DNA of 64,000 nt from Euclidia mi (GCA_944739405.2 OX123182.2:39495598-39559597); one strand, 5' to 3'. Positions 24,258 through 35,935 are shown, numbered from the stretch's first letter. Program-made: numbers and translations. Notes: generated by a model from the letters alone, not told the origin.

Positions 24258-24497
24258 TTATATATATCCCTATTGCGCGGCAAACGATTCAGTAATGCCA
24301 AGGTGGAAATTTCACGATACCTAAGGTGCAACGCAAAGCAAATGCTGTGAGAAAAGAAGTTTTGTGATATATTATATTTTTGGTAAGAATATCATCTTTT
24401 TACTTATTAGATAAGGCTACAATGTACTAATCATAGCTATATGTAAGAGCTTTTTTATAATATTAAAAGTTGCTGTGGAGCAGCACGGGTCCTCTAG
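24258..24497 (+). mobile_element. Interrupted OTU-element tail ending in a Helitron-type terminus
   Basis: Downstream of the BEL copy, the interrupted OTU frame continues to a stop near 24357. About 130 bp later comes the hairpin TGCTG-TGGAG-CAGCA (about 24472-24486), then CGGGTCCTCTAG with T following (CTAG at 24494-24497). A short stem, about ten bases, then CTRR inserted before T is the Helitron 3' signature. If the OTU sequence and this end belong together, the original element was an OTU-bearing Helitron derivative. Its 5' end and Rep/helicase are not in view. Confidence 0.5.
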
Positions 24498-24659
24498 TTA
24501 GGTATGTATATTACAAAGCACACCTTAGTACCATAATACAATATGTACAGTTTTGTCACTGTTTTGTACGATGTTGTTTAGTAGGTACCTAATGTAACTT
24601 ATAATATATTTATCTACTTACTAGAATAATATGTTATAATTCGAATTATAGAAAACGGT

Positions 24660-24850
24660 GTGTGGGTATGTGTGTGTGCATGTGTGTGCGTGTGTGTGCG
24701 TGTTCGTGTGTGTGTGTGTGTGTGTGTGTGTATGTAAGTGCCTGCGTTGTGTGTGCGGGCGTATATGTGTGTATTTGTGTGTGTACATGTGCGTGTGAGT
24801 GTGTGTGTGTGTGTGTGCTGGTGTGCGTGACCTCTGTGTGGTGTGAATAT
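24660..24850. repeat. TG-rich microsatellite
   Basis: An imperfect (TG)n/(GTGTGC)n tract. Its frames are open on both strands and encode only Cys-Val or Thr-His strings. It is a slippage-prone simple repeat. Confidence 0.95.
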
Positions 24851-25055
24851 CAAAATATTATATGGATTATGAAATAAACATGAGCAATGATTCTGTTTTA
24901 CCATAGTCTTGTTGTATTAGCCATTCCGTCACATTACGCTTTAATGTTTGTCTATTTAACCCTAGTATATTTAATTCATTGTGGATATTTTTATAAATAT
25001 GTGGCTTTAATACGTAGTGGTGGTGTTTTGCAAAGGTAGTTCTATGTTTGGTACC

Positions 25056-25205
25056 TGAAAACTTGATACAAACCCTATATCAACCCGTTTAGCCAGTGAA
25101 GAGGCAGGTAGTGAGTATTAATATACACACTACCTGCCCCTTCACTCGCCCTAAAAATGCCGATTGGAACATGCCTGTGCAATATTAATTGCACAGGCAT
25201 GGCAG
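25056..25205. repeat. SINE fragment followed by two adjacent hairpins
   Basis: AAACTTGATACAAACCCTAT and the bases after it (25062-25095) match the middle of the GAT-tailed SINE. Next comes an imperfect palindrome from GGCAGGTAGTG to CACTACCTGCC (about 25113-25140). About 40 bp further on is a perfect palindrome with arms CATGCCTGTGCAAT and ATTGCACAGGCATG around ATTA. Two separate stem-loops so close together suggest repeated foldback or template-switch events at one site. Confidence 0.7.
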
Positions 25206-28200
25206 GACAACAACAGGCAACTTCAAGGAACATTGAACTGTAAACTATTCACCCACCGGTTTAAGGACACTTGTATTCAATTAGATGAGTGTGACAGCAA
25301 TAAATCCTTCTAACGCTGTCACGTTCATGTAATACAATTTTCATATCATCTGACATGCAGTTGTGTTTTTAAAAAGCTGGCAGTCGCGCTTTCTTCGTCT
25401 GAGATCGTAGCCAACTGGTGACTGAGTTTTCAGACCGCTATATGCATGCACATTACGCATGAATTATATTATTGCATGGTGTTCAATAAATTTTATTTAA
25501 TGACAATTAATTTAAAAAAGTAGGTAATTACTTTATTATAAAATCTAAATTAACATAATTTAAAATAAACTAATTACTTAATAAATATAAATTAATACAT
25601 TTAAATATACCATGAATTTCGTTTTTGCGAAATGTGCGTGTACTATTACACCTCTGCCTATCCCATCGGGGATACAGGCGTGAGTCTATAAAAAAATAAT
25701 AAAAAATATATTCCTTAGCAGCAACACATACTATTAATTAAACTTTATAAAATGAATACAAGTCAAAGAATGCCGGCTTCTTTGTTGTAATCATTAACAA
25801 TTTATGTAACAACCTGTTAACGTATTCTTTTTATAACAATAAATATTCCTGTTCATAATTTTCAGTATAAATGGAACATTTAAAAATATAATAAGCTCCT
25901 TTCCGTAAACTATCACAGTACTGGGTGTCACATAGGAGAATATTTAGTTTTTTATTCACTACATAAACCAATTGATTGTGAAGCGAAACATAAAAAAGCA
26001 AAATATTAAGTGCTACGAATACTACGAAAATCGTAGACACATAACTACGTAGCTCGTAGTACACAGTCCTTACTTTACTCACCCAAATATTAATATCGTC
26101 TTCATTTGCATCAATATGCAAACCAGACTGGCATCTATTTAATATTCAGACAACGAAAGAAATAAAGAGATGCCTTCATGCCGTATAGTCAAGACAAAGC
26201 CTCGAAGTAGTTCACCGAATGCAAATGTAGATTATACTTGTACGTTGTTACGTATCGACAATCTTCGTGTTTCCTATGGATATCATACATTTCAACGCAT
26301 TGAGTAATTTAATATCATTATGCCCATCTTTTCTTTTATCTATATATAATTTTGTGTTTTCACGTGATGGCAAAGTGTTCTTTAATAAATTACGTAAGTG
26401 TTTTGAATTTAGTGTTGTAGATATTTTGTCACGTAAACTTATTGTGGAATTACACATCCGTTATCATGTAAATATTAAATTTAAACAAAAGACATGTCCG
26501 ACAAATCCTAATGTATTATTGAATATGAAATATACAGTCGAACTTAGTAATTTCATTAAGTGCCACGTATTTTATTATTACTACTAGGCAATGGTTTTAC
26601 CAGTTACATAAAATTTTCTAATTTAACCGCTTTATAAATAAAATTAAAATCTAGTAAATAATATTGCCTCATAACGATATTCTAAGCATTTGTTTTTTTT
26701 TTTATATTCACAATTTTTTTTATTTGTACGGTAAGCCGTACAAATAAAATTTGTACTTGCCGCTACTATATTTAACAATTGAATTAATAATTACTATAAC
26801 TAAGTGGTTATTTGCACATAAATTAAAGCAATAATTTCTATACTTAAAAAACTAACAAATAAAAGCAAAACATAAAAATAGGAAAAACAAAATTTAAAGG
26901 GCGGCATGGAAATCCTCCATATCGCCATCAATTGGTAGCGTGCCCAGAATGCTGGCAGCATTGCTACGTTTAATGGCAATGCTGATCTTTTGTGCCAAAT
27001 ACAAGCAATTGATTACATTTACCAAAATAAAAGTAAAATGTACACATCACTTTTCATTTTCGCGATTTTTATTTATCTTAATAGAATATAGTTTTATAAG
27101 GTGAATTAAAAATATAAATATCGTTGGTTTCCGATATTTCCTTCCTTCCGCCTTACAAATGTCATGGCCGCGAAGGGCGTAGTGTGAGCACAGGTATTTA
27201 TAGTTACCTTGAATTAGTAGCAAGTTAATGCAATTTATATGTATTAATTATAGAAAACATTTATTCATTCGAATGGCAAGTCGTTGATAAGTCACGTCTC
27301 AGTGCCTACAATTTTGCTACAAATAAGCGTTGGCATTAGTCGAAAAATAGTGACTTTCAGACTAACGGAGCAAAATCTGGCAAGGGAGAGCAAACTTGCG
27401 CCACTTTCTTTGGTGTTGTGTCAACATCATTAAAAGTAATGTTGCCAAGCGAGTGTTCTAATTCACGCATGCATTTACATCCGTGTATTTGCCGTAGGCT
27501 TCTTATCTTCGTTCGGTAACAGTTTGATCTTATAAATATTCCTGAATTCCAAATGGCAACAAAGAACTCACTCTAATCTTCTCTGTCCCACAAAACGTCT
27601 TTACCCGCTTTTGTTGCTGATTGCAAGCAGAACAAATAGCATAGGTTTAAGTGTATGTTTTATTGCTTGTAAACACATATTTTAGAACACTTGAAATTAG
27701 CTATAAATAAGAAAGACTGAAATCCTTCAGGACAAGTAGATAAATAATAATTATACTACATCTATAACCATCGATAAACCCGTAAAAACAAGTGTATTCT
27801 GAAAATAACTAAGGACGTTCAAACTTTACTAACAAAACGTGGGTCAAAAAGTTCGCGAAAGATTAATGGTGAGGTTGGGGACCACTTTTTTTACGTGAAC
27901 TTTATGAGAGCTCAACCTCTTCAGACAAGAATATTTTGACTAACGATGATCCAAATCTAAGTCGGCTACGACCAAAATTTGTTTTTTCCTTTAATCATAT
28001 TGACCTTCAATTAAAATAATGCTCAAAATCTTACACGGTTAACAATGTAAGACATGGATGTGCATAAAATTTATGTCGAGAATGCTTTCTTATTGATTTC
28101 GCACAGCAAGCAGCAATAGCGATTGTCATGACTTTTGTTTGTGTTGATATCGTGGAGATAAGGATGAGTAAATCCAAGCAAGATTCATGTAGAACAAGCA

Positions 28201-28582
28201 GTGCCATCAGCTTTTAAGAAATTAAGTGTTTGTGAGCCGTAAATCTCGTGGCTACTTTTTCTTCGGTACCTATGTATCTTTTTTGGTGACTACAAAAGAA
28301 AGATTATCACTATAACGAGAATGTACTAACACATACTACCAGAACACTTATGGTACACTAATAAAATGCAGACAAGTTTGGCCCTTTCGTACAACTATGC
28401 ATCCGTTCAAAAACATAAGTTAGGGTGCTTAGAGCCTTACTGATTTCAGCATGAATGACGGCCCGGCTTGACCGGAGAGACGTACAGAACCAAATGCAAA
28501 GCGTCGAGCAGAAATCTTGTCACTTGAACATCTTGTACAATTTATACTATGCCGTATGGAAATTGATTTTGAAACTCAATTA
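25206..28582. other. Unassigned AT-rich DNA
   Basis: No gene is supported. Small items: a SINE 3'-tail fragment near 25640-25690 (CACCTCTGCCTATCCCATCG) and a short hairpin ATTTGTACGG/CCGTACAAAT near 26718-26743. The 25831-26121 and 26267-26587 frames are AT-rich and motif-free. Confidence 0.45.
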
Positions 28583-29933
28583 TCCTACTAATATTATAAA
28601 TGTGAAAGTTTGTGAAGATGTATCTATAGATGGATGGATGGATGGATGTTTTTTACTCTTTCACGCAAAAACTACTGAACGGATTTGGATGAAACTTTAC
28701 AGTAATATAGTTTATACATCAGAATAACACATAGGCTGTAGCCTAAAATAATGTACAATTTATAAAGATTTTGTATAATGTTGCCATAATATAAGGAAAA
28801 GTATCAACTAAGTCGGCAAAAATCCTGTATTATCTTTGTTTGCTTGGGTCAAATTTAGTCATTGGAATTTTACCCCCTTCCTGGTGTCAGATTGATCTGA
28901 TATTTGTTATACACTCTTAATCTTGATGACAATATAAGATAATATTTAAATTATTGTAAATTCAAGATGGCCGCCGATACAAAATGGCGGACCACATATT
29001 ACTTCACAACAACCTCAATATGGGTATCAAATGAAAGGGTTTGATTGGTAGAATGGAGCTCACTATGAAAAATCTAAGATGGCCGCCGCCACAAAATGGC
29101 GGATTACCTATTTTCCACAAATACCTCAATATGGGTATCAAATGAAAGGGCTTGTTTTGTAAAATAGAGCTCACTATGAAAAATCCAAGATGGCTGTCGC
29201 CGCAAAATGGCGGATTTCATAATTTTCCACAAATAACTCAGTATGGGTATCGAATGAAAGGGCTTGATTGGTAGAATAGGGCTCACTATGATAAATCCAA
29301 GATGGCCACCGCCACAAAATGGCGGATTACTTATTTTCCACAAATACCTCAATATGGGTATCGAATGACAGGACTTGATTGGTAGAAAAGGACTCACTAT
29401 GAAAATAGAATGAGAAGTATCTACTAACAACAAAGCTAAAATCTTGAAAATAAAAATAACTAAAAAAGAAATTGTTTTGGGCGTAGCCAGAGTAAACATT
29501 ATGATAGAAATTTCACTTGCCCAACGATTTTATATTTGTCTGATCAATACCCCTTTTGATTGATGAGAAGATTGGTGCGATCTGGTAGCTAGGACTTACC
29601 GAATTACTTTTTAGCTTTTAGTACACAACCTAAGTACATAATTTTTATTGTAATAAAACTATGAGTTGGCGCGCTTAAACACAGCGGGGTGGATGGACGG
29701 TCTGATATGGACTTTGTGGTAATGCTTTCAGTTTTAATTTTTGCTGCTGTTATATTCATTAGGTATATAAGCTCTTCATAACTTCCAATAATATATCTTA
29801 TATTATATGCTACACGGCTAATCTGCAGAGCAGTTTGTGATGAAATTTGACATGACTAGTCTGCAACCCGGGGAAGTACATAGGCTGCCCTTTATTAAAA
29901 TTTCATGCTGGCTAAGCCGCGGGCAAAAGCTAG
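28583..29933 (+). mobile_element. Non-autonomous Helitron, 1.35 kb, both ends present
   Basis: The element starts TCCTACTAATATTATAAATG at 28583 after A and ends CCGCGGGCAAAAGCTAG at 29933 before T. Both termini are characteristic of lepidopteran Helitrons, and the 5' end matches the fragment at 8740-8887. The sub-terminal AACTACTGAACGGATTTGGA block is also typical. The interior has no Rep/helicase but carries four ~112-bp tandem repeats (28964-29410). Reading frames inside, such as the minus frame 29104-29499, are products of the repeats. Confidence 0.8.
28964..29410 (+). repeat. Four tandem 112-bp units inside the Helitron
   Basis: Units begin AAGATGGCCGCC at about 28964, 29076, 29187 and 29299. 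Each holds CAAAATGGCGGAT, CTCAATATGGGTATC(A/G)AATG and GAGCTCACTATGA. Units are roughly 85-90% alike by eye. AAGATGGCCGCC and its partial complement GGCGG form short stems inside each unit. Confidence 0.85.
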
Positions 29934-30041
29934 TATTATATACATCTAGATTTGTTTTCTGTCTGTACCCTTGTGCTAAATCACACATTCAGAAACAATA
30001 ACTTATCTAAATGAAATATTTGAAATTCCCAAACTTATTGT

Positions 30042-30150
30042 AAAAGGCTCGCCACCTATTACGTGGGATCAAAACACTGGCGAAAAGTGGGCGTTTAATA
30101 TGCCTCTGCCTACCCCTTCGGGGAAACAGGCGTGAGTCCATGTATGATGT
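30042..30150 (+). repeat. SINE 3'-end fragment
   Basis: GGCTCGCCACCTATTACGTG, GGCGAAAAGTGGGCGT and CTGCCTACCCCTTCGGGG correspond to the 3' third of the SINE at 32323-32704. The copy ends in a TATGTATGT tail. The tRNA-like head is absent. Confidence 0.7.
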
Positions 30151-32306
30151 ATGTATGTACTTATCTTGTTATGTTTAAATAAGAATAGAATTTAGCTATA
30201 TCTAGAGTCAGTAAGTACTATTCAATTCACTTTGGTTGTAGTGCGGACTCACGGACTGTTTCCTATTGTCTGCAAGTACTGCCACTTCCAGCTATTGTCA
30301 TGTTTAAAGTCTTGACAATAGACACTTGAGACCGGTAAAGTTCCCAGAAATGAGAATAGCGGTTCATTTTCAACACAACTATAAATAACTGCGCTACATT
30401 TGATTTCTATATTCAGATTTGATTCCAAAATAATTTAAAGCTTCGACTATTTTACAAAAAAGACAGAGAAAGGTTGGGTAGAGTTTTGAATAAACCATTT
30501 AATTTGTTAAGGTTGTCAAGAAATTCGAAGCAGTCGCACCTCGATTTCAGTTCAATTATAGAACTACGAGATTTTAAAATTACTTTTCACAGAAGGCTGG
30601 TGGTACCACCAGATATTACTTACCGAATGTATAAAGTCAACTTAGACTTAGATCTCTTCTGCGTTGGGAATACATTTCATTTATTTAGTGCAGGACTACT
30701 AATTAGTGATTTTAGGTCAGCGATAACGACGACCGGCAATATTATGTATAAATACATAAGTTTAATTCAAATTAGAGTGTATGAGTACTGCTTGATTAAT
30801 TACGGATTAGCGACACGCATGATCACGTTAACTATTGAAATATTTGCCATTCTCGTGAATAAAGTGTCACTCAGCCTCACTTTTTCACATAATTTAGATG
30901 TTCATGGTAAAATGCAATTGTACAGTGATAAGTGTCATTCACATGCTTAAAACTTGTTTCGAGACTGTTTAGACTTGTTAAGAGGTAAACTTACTGTGAT
31001 AATAGCACAACAATGTTGTACATAGTAGATTTTCTGTACTATTTCTTTTCAAAACTCCGATGATAATAACTAACAAACAACAAAGCTAACTAACAAAATA
31101 ACTTGTGTCATTATCACAACGTGAACTGCTGTTTTTTATATTTTTTAACAGAACACACTTGATAGTCACACATATTTAAAAAAATATATTTATTAATTAA
31201 CCTGCTTCAAATTAGGATAAAATAAAAGCGAACCTTTATCTTGAATTTCTACATTAAAGCTTTAAAAGTTTATCATTACTTCATGTCTAAGAAACTCAGT
31301 TAACGTAATTTTCGTGTTATTTGAAGATAATTTAGCTAATTCACTTCACTTAACAAATATGTCCCGTATGTTTTGATAAAATAATGTAAAGTAATATTGA
31401 AGAAGAATTGGATGAATTAAAGCTAATAACAATTAAAATGGATCTATTTATTATGTTCTGAACATCTTAAATATATCATCATACTCATTATGATATTAAC
31501 TTAGCAGGATATAAATTGTGAGTCAATTCAATGTCTAATCGTATTTTGTTCAAAATACAGTGTCTATGTCAGATAAAAAACGAGAATTGGCCTTCTGATG
31601 TTGATTGCGATAAACGCATTCTCAGCACTTCAGTGATAGGTTAAAGCTCGAGGGAAACTAGAACTTTGAACGATTCGCTCGCCAGGCTATAACGGCACGT
31701 AATGATATCTCGAATGTGACACGATGAAATCCCTATGCAGTACGAAGAACGTCGTTGTTTTTTTAATTAAGGCTGTCAGCACCGCTCTCCCTCACGATGC
31801 GCACGTTTTGCATGAGCGCATTAAATCTGACTACACGCCATGGGGACTCCAACGTTTTTAATTGTTTATTGTTCACATGTACAAATGTAAATCAGTCATA
31901 AAATGTATGGCAATATTCAAGTTAGATTATTTAAAATGCTGTTTACAATTCAGGTCTTTAAATATTTAATCATGCAATTTTAATGTTGCTTCTTTTTCAT
32001 GTATATTTGCTTAATAATTTTAAATGTGAATATTCTCTAATGCATACTCAATGAGCAGAATGTAACTAATTACGAAAAGCAAGTTTTTCTATTTTACGTG
32101 GTGTTCTAACTCTAAAATGTTTTTCGTTTTGATCGATTGTAACGAAAAGTGTCGGCAAAATTTGATACCAGAATTCATTTTTCAAATTAAGCCAGCAGGG
32201 CTTAACCGTAGTACTAATAATTGTTGTATTACATACACTGTTGTCTATTGTTGTTTTGCATCCTGCAGCACAAAGTATACCTACATAAAATCGTTTATTA
32301 AAATAC
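30151..32306. other. Unassigned DNA
   Basis: Except for the open frame at 30474-30950, described separately, no feature is supported. The region is AT-rich, with no splice-site-bounded GC-rich islands. Confidence 0.4.
30474..30950 (+). CDS. Long open frame of unknown status
   Basis: This frame stays open for 158 codons in AT-rich DNA; the first ATG is at about 30630 (107 codons). The translation is rich in Ile/Leu, with a moderately hydrophobic C-terminal half (LTIEIFAILVNKVSLSLTF), but there is no signal peptide, no known motif and no clear splice sites. Third positions are not GC-biased, unlike the two likely host exons. It may be a chance frame, a decayed transposon gene or an orphan. I favour chance. 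Confidence 0.15.
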   Translation: MGRVLNKPFNLLRLSRNSKQSHLDFSSIIELRDFKITFHRRLVVPPDITYRMYKVNLDLDLFCVGNTFHLFSAGLLISDFRSAITTTGNIMYKYISLIQIRVYEYCLINYGLATRMITLTIEIFAILVNKVSLSLTFSHNLDVHGKMQLYSDKCHSHA

Positions 32307-32322
32307 AAAAACCAATATCGCC

Positions 32323-32704
32323 GTGTAGTTGACGGCATAGAATACAAGTGTCACCACCTATCTTCCCGTGGGTGTCGTAAGAGGCGACTAAGGGATAACA
32401 CGATGCAAATACCATCTTTGCGTAGAGACGGAAAACTCGACATCAAACCCTATACGACTGCCTCGTTGGACTCGCGGCATAAATGTGCGCGTGGGATCGG
32501 GAGGTCCCGGGTTCGATTCCTGGGTCGGGCAGTGTTATTGGGTTTTTCTGTCACGAAATTCTCAGTAGCAGCACGGAGTCTGGAAATGTGCCCGATACGG
32601 CAATAGGCTCGCCCCTTATTACGTGGGACTAAAGTATATCTGGCGAAAAGTGGGTGTAGAAATACACCTCTGCCTACCCCTTCGGGTATGTAATATATGT
32701 ATGT
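32323..32704 (+). mobile_element. Composite tRNA-derived SINE with 16-bp target duplication
   Basis: The 5' part (CCGTGTAGTTGACGGCATAG, GGGTGTCGTAAGAGGCGAC) resembles the head of the GAT-tailed SINE. It is followed by a tRNA-like unit with a B box (GGTCCCGGGTTCGATTCCTG) and then the tail block AGCAGCACGGAGTCTGGAAA, CTGCCTACCCCTTCGGG. It is flanked by AAAAACCAATAT(C/T)GCC (32307-32322 and 32705-32720, one mismatch), which shows that head and tRNA part moved as one unit. A near-identical copy lies at 54177-54581. The open frames here are artefacts of the SINE. Confidence 0.82.
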
Positions 32705-32869
32705 AAAAACCAATATTGCCTCGTTGTTAGTTCCATTTATACGAGCAGCAAACCCGATGTACAGTCGAACAATTTCCCACCAGGCCACCCCACAGGCACA
32801 CAGGTATAAGGGTGAGAATTGCTCAGCAGACATCGTCACTTCCAGTGCTATTGAACACAACCATTGAAA

Positions 32870-32966
32870 TTCGTATACAAAACCAGTTTCTAGTGTGCCT
32901 CGACTCTATGAGCGAGCCAAGTTATTTTTTTTCAAACTGGTCCACCGCCGACTTGTTTGATTGTAC
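32870..32966 (-). repeat. 97-bp dispersed repeat, inverted copy at 55838-55935
   Basis: The segment contains ACCAGTTTCTAGTGTGCC, TCTATGAGCGAGCC and CAAACTGGTCCACCGCCGAC. It is the reverse complement, with about 85-90% identity by eye, of 55838-55935. No terminal signature or target duplication was identified, so the family is unnamed here. Confidence 0.7.
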
Positions 32967-33476
32967 CACTATCGTTATGATGAATAATTATAGAATTATT
33001 CATTATAACGATTCAAAACATTCAGACGGACGACTGTATACAGCTATATAGCTTTAATACAGTCGTCCATCTGAGGTTCATTTGTGTGATATCCTAGAAC
33101 GAACACTATCGAATCATTACCACATTAATTTTGGATGCATCAGGACCATCTATGTTGTAAATATCTCCGATGGTTCTGCAGAGGTTTCGAGACACTAGTG
33201 ATAATCTGAAATGATATTACATGATTTACTTAGTGACTTTGTATTTATAAAAATTGTATGCATGAAAGAATGGACATGGACTTAAACGAAGAATATACTT
33301 AAACTTGTACTTATGAAACTCTTATAATATATGTATTCTTAGTGGAAAAAAGAACTTGAAATACTTTTAGAAGACTCCGCAGACGTTTGAAGTCGTACGA
33401 GCAACAGTTTGTTACATTACTGAATAAGTAACCATACACCTTAACATATCCATATATAGAACATATATTTGACACA
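32967..33476. other. Unassigned DNA
   Basis: No gene is visible. An imperfect inverted repeat occurs around 33025-33070 (CAGACGGACGACTGTAT against ATACAGTCGTCCATCTG). Confidence 0.45.
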
Positions 33477-34611
33477 CCTTTCCGAGATTATGTAAAAAAG
33501 TACTCAAACAATTTTAAACAAGTTTGTATTATAGCAAAATTTAAATTTATTAGTAGTAAAATTAAGCATTCAACAAATATAATTAAAGAAACTTGGAGAA
33601 TTATAAATAATGAAACAGGAAGAGCACGATCACGGGAAAACTAAAAGAAAACAATTTATTAGTCACCAATAAAACTCAAGTAGCGCATATGTTCAATAGT
33701 TTCTTTGCGAGCATACCTTTAACAACTACTAGCTCTTTACAATCATCTTTAGTCGCTGGACATTTTTTGCTTAGCAGTGTACCTGAATGCAAGAGCGTGT
33801 TTAGATTCGAGCACGTTACTCCGCGAGATATATTGATCGCATATAATTCAATATTAAAAATACCGGCGACTTTTGGGGCATTTCAATTAAAATCTTAGGT
33901 ACTATAGTTGAGACTGTTGCGCCTTACGGAATTTTTAATCAATGCTTTGACCTAGTATTTCCGGATTTGATGAAATTAAGTAAAATTATACCCTTATTCA
34001 AATCTGGCAGTAAAAATGAAATTAATAACTTAAGGCCCATATCTATCTTGCCGGCATTTAGTAAAATATTTGAAAAGATTCTTTTAAAGCAGCTATTAAG
34101 CCACTTCAATTTAAATAGTCTGCTTCACAAAGATCAATACTAAAGGTAGATCCACTACTGATGCGGGTGTTGCTCTCATAAAACACGTTTATAGTGTTTG
34201 GGAGTCATCAAAGAATGCTATCGGAGTGTTCTGTGACCTATCTAAAGCATTTGACTGCGTTCAGCACGACACATTACTGCGTAAGCTCCGCCACTACGGT
34301 GTAGAGAAAACCGCACTTAGTGTTGTCGATTCGTACCTGCGGCAGAGATTTCAGTGTGTCAATCTCAATTTTAGGTCCTTTTCTATTTTTTGTATATATT
34401 AATGACTTACCTTTTTATTTAAAAAACATCTATGATGTCGCACTTTTTGCAGATGATACGTCACTTATTTTTAAAGTAGATAGGAATAGAAATCAATTTG
34501 ATGATGTAAATAATGCACTATTACAAGTTACACAATGGTTTACAGCAAACAACCTAGTACTTAATTCTAGGAAAACTAAATGCGTTAAATTTGCTTTACC
34601 TAACGTTAGAC

Positions 34612-35084
34612 GATTTCCCTGAAGCGAAAACTCATTGATATGTGTATCCTGCCCATACTAACCTACGGTGCTCAAACCTGGTCGCCTACCGAGTTGCAAA
34701 AGTCACGCCTTGCGGTCTGTCAAAGAGCTATGGAGCGCAGCATCCTTGGTATTTCACTCAAAGATAGGATAAGAAACACTGAGCTGCGCTCCAAAACTAA
34801 AGTCAAAGATGGGTAAAACGGCTGCTAGCCTAAAATGGAACTGGGCGGGCCACGTCAGCCGTATGCACGAGGGTCGTTGGGCGAAGATCTCGACACTATG
34901 GGTGCCAGAAGATGGACAGCGTCGCCGGGGCCGGCCCCGAAAGAGGTGGCGAGATGACTTGGACGCCTACCACAGGAGTTGGTGACACTGCAGGTGACAA
35001 GAAGATATGGAAAGATTTGGGGAAGGCTTTTGCCCAGCAGTGGGACAGTACTGGCTATTGAAAAAAGAAAAAAAAAAAAAAAAA
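34612..35084 (+). mobile_element. 5'-truncated LINE inserted in the first LINE, with poly(A) and target duplication
   Basis: This 473-bp insertion is flanked by ACGTTAGAC (34603-34611 and 35085-35093) and ends in an A-rich tail (AAAAAAG then a long A run). It encodes, across frameshifts, the C-terminus of another LINE: LPILTYGAQTWSPTE, ISLKDRIRNTELRSKT and RRGRPRKRWRDDLDAY. The protein type resembles the RTE-like endonuclease-RT copies common in Lepidoptera. Removing it restores a continuous frame in the host LINE, which confirms the boundaries. Confidence 0.9.
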
Positions 35085-35785
35085 ACGTTAGACAACTGGG
35101 ACCTAATATTATGCTAGATAGGGAGGAACTTGACACAGTAGACTCTACAGTGTTCCTAGGTATTACATTAGATAATAAGTTACAATGGGGTGCACATATA
35201 GCATGTCTTGCAGGAAAGCTCAGCTCTGCTGCGTATGCCGTCAGAAAAGTTAGGCAACTTATTGACATCGACACGGCTCGTTTAGTATATTTTAGCTATT
35301 TTCACAGTGTTATGTCCTACGGCATTTTGTTATGGGGCAAAGCTGCGGATATTCAGAATATCTTCGTTTTACATAAACGAGCGGTACGAGCAATATACAT
35401 GTTAGGTGCAAAAGATACTCTTAGGGAACGCTTTAAGTCTTTAGGAATTCTTACGGTAGCCTCGCAATTTTTATTTGCTATTATTTTGTACATTAGGCAA
35501 AATATAGATTTATTTACCACAAAAAGCGATATACATAATATAAATACTCGTACCAGGCATAGGTTATATGCCCCTTATCATCGTTTACATAAAGTTAATA
35601 ATTATTTTGTAGGGCTAGGTATTCGGATATACAATAAAATACCAATTAGTCTTTTAGAATTACCATTTAGTACATTTAAAACTAAAATAAAAGACTGCCT
35701 TATTAAGAAAGGTTATTATACTATTAATGATTATTTCAGTGATAAGGATAGTTGGTCACTTACGCTAGACTAGTGTTGCCCAAAT

Positions 35786-35935
35786 GCAAGAACAAGACGA
35801 GACTTAGCCAGTCTTGGTCTTGGTCTTGCGCCAATACACCTGGTCTTGGTCTTGGTCTTGGTATTGCGCTCCCAGTCTTGGTCTTGGTCTTGGTCTTGCA
35901 GCAAGAGTCTTGCAAGTCTTGCAATTACCTATCAG
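35786..35935. repeat. Left sub-terminal GTCTTG(G) array
   Basis: About fifteen copies of GTCTTG, mostly as GTCTTGGTCTTG blocks, are separated by unique spacers such as CGCCAATACACCTG. The outermost unit is inverted (CAAGAACAAGACGAG). Repeated sub-terminal hexamers in hAT elements serve as transposase-binding sites (family knowledge), so this is a plausible role here. Confidence 0.85.

Noticed and set aside
24614..24904. His/Thr-rich or Cys/Val-rich small protein
   Set aside because: Translation of a TG microsatellite on either strand.
29104..29499. 131-codon minus-strand gene
   Set aside because: It consists of the 112-bp tandem units of the Helitron and repeats itself.
32440..32540. tRNA gene in the 32-kb repeat
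   Set aside because: It is the tRNA-like part of a composite SINE with target duplication; an almost identical copy lies at 54.3 kb.
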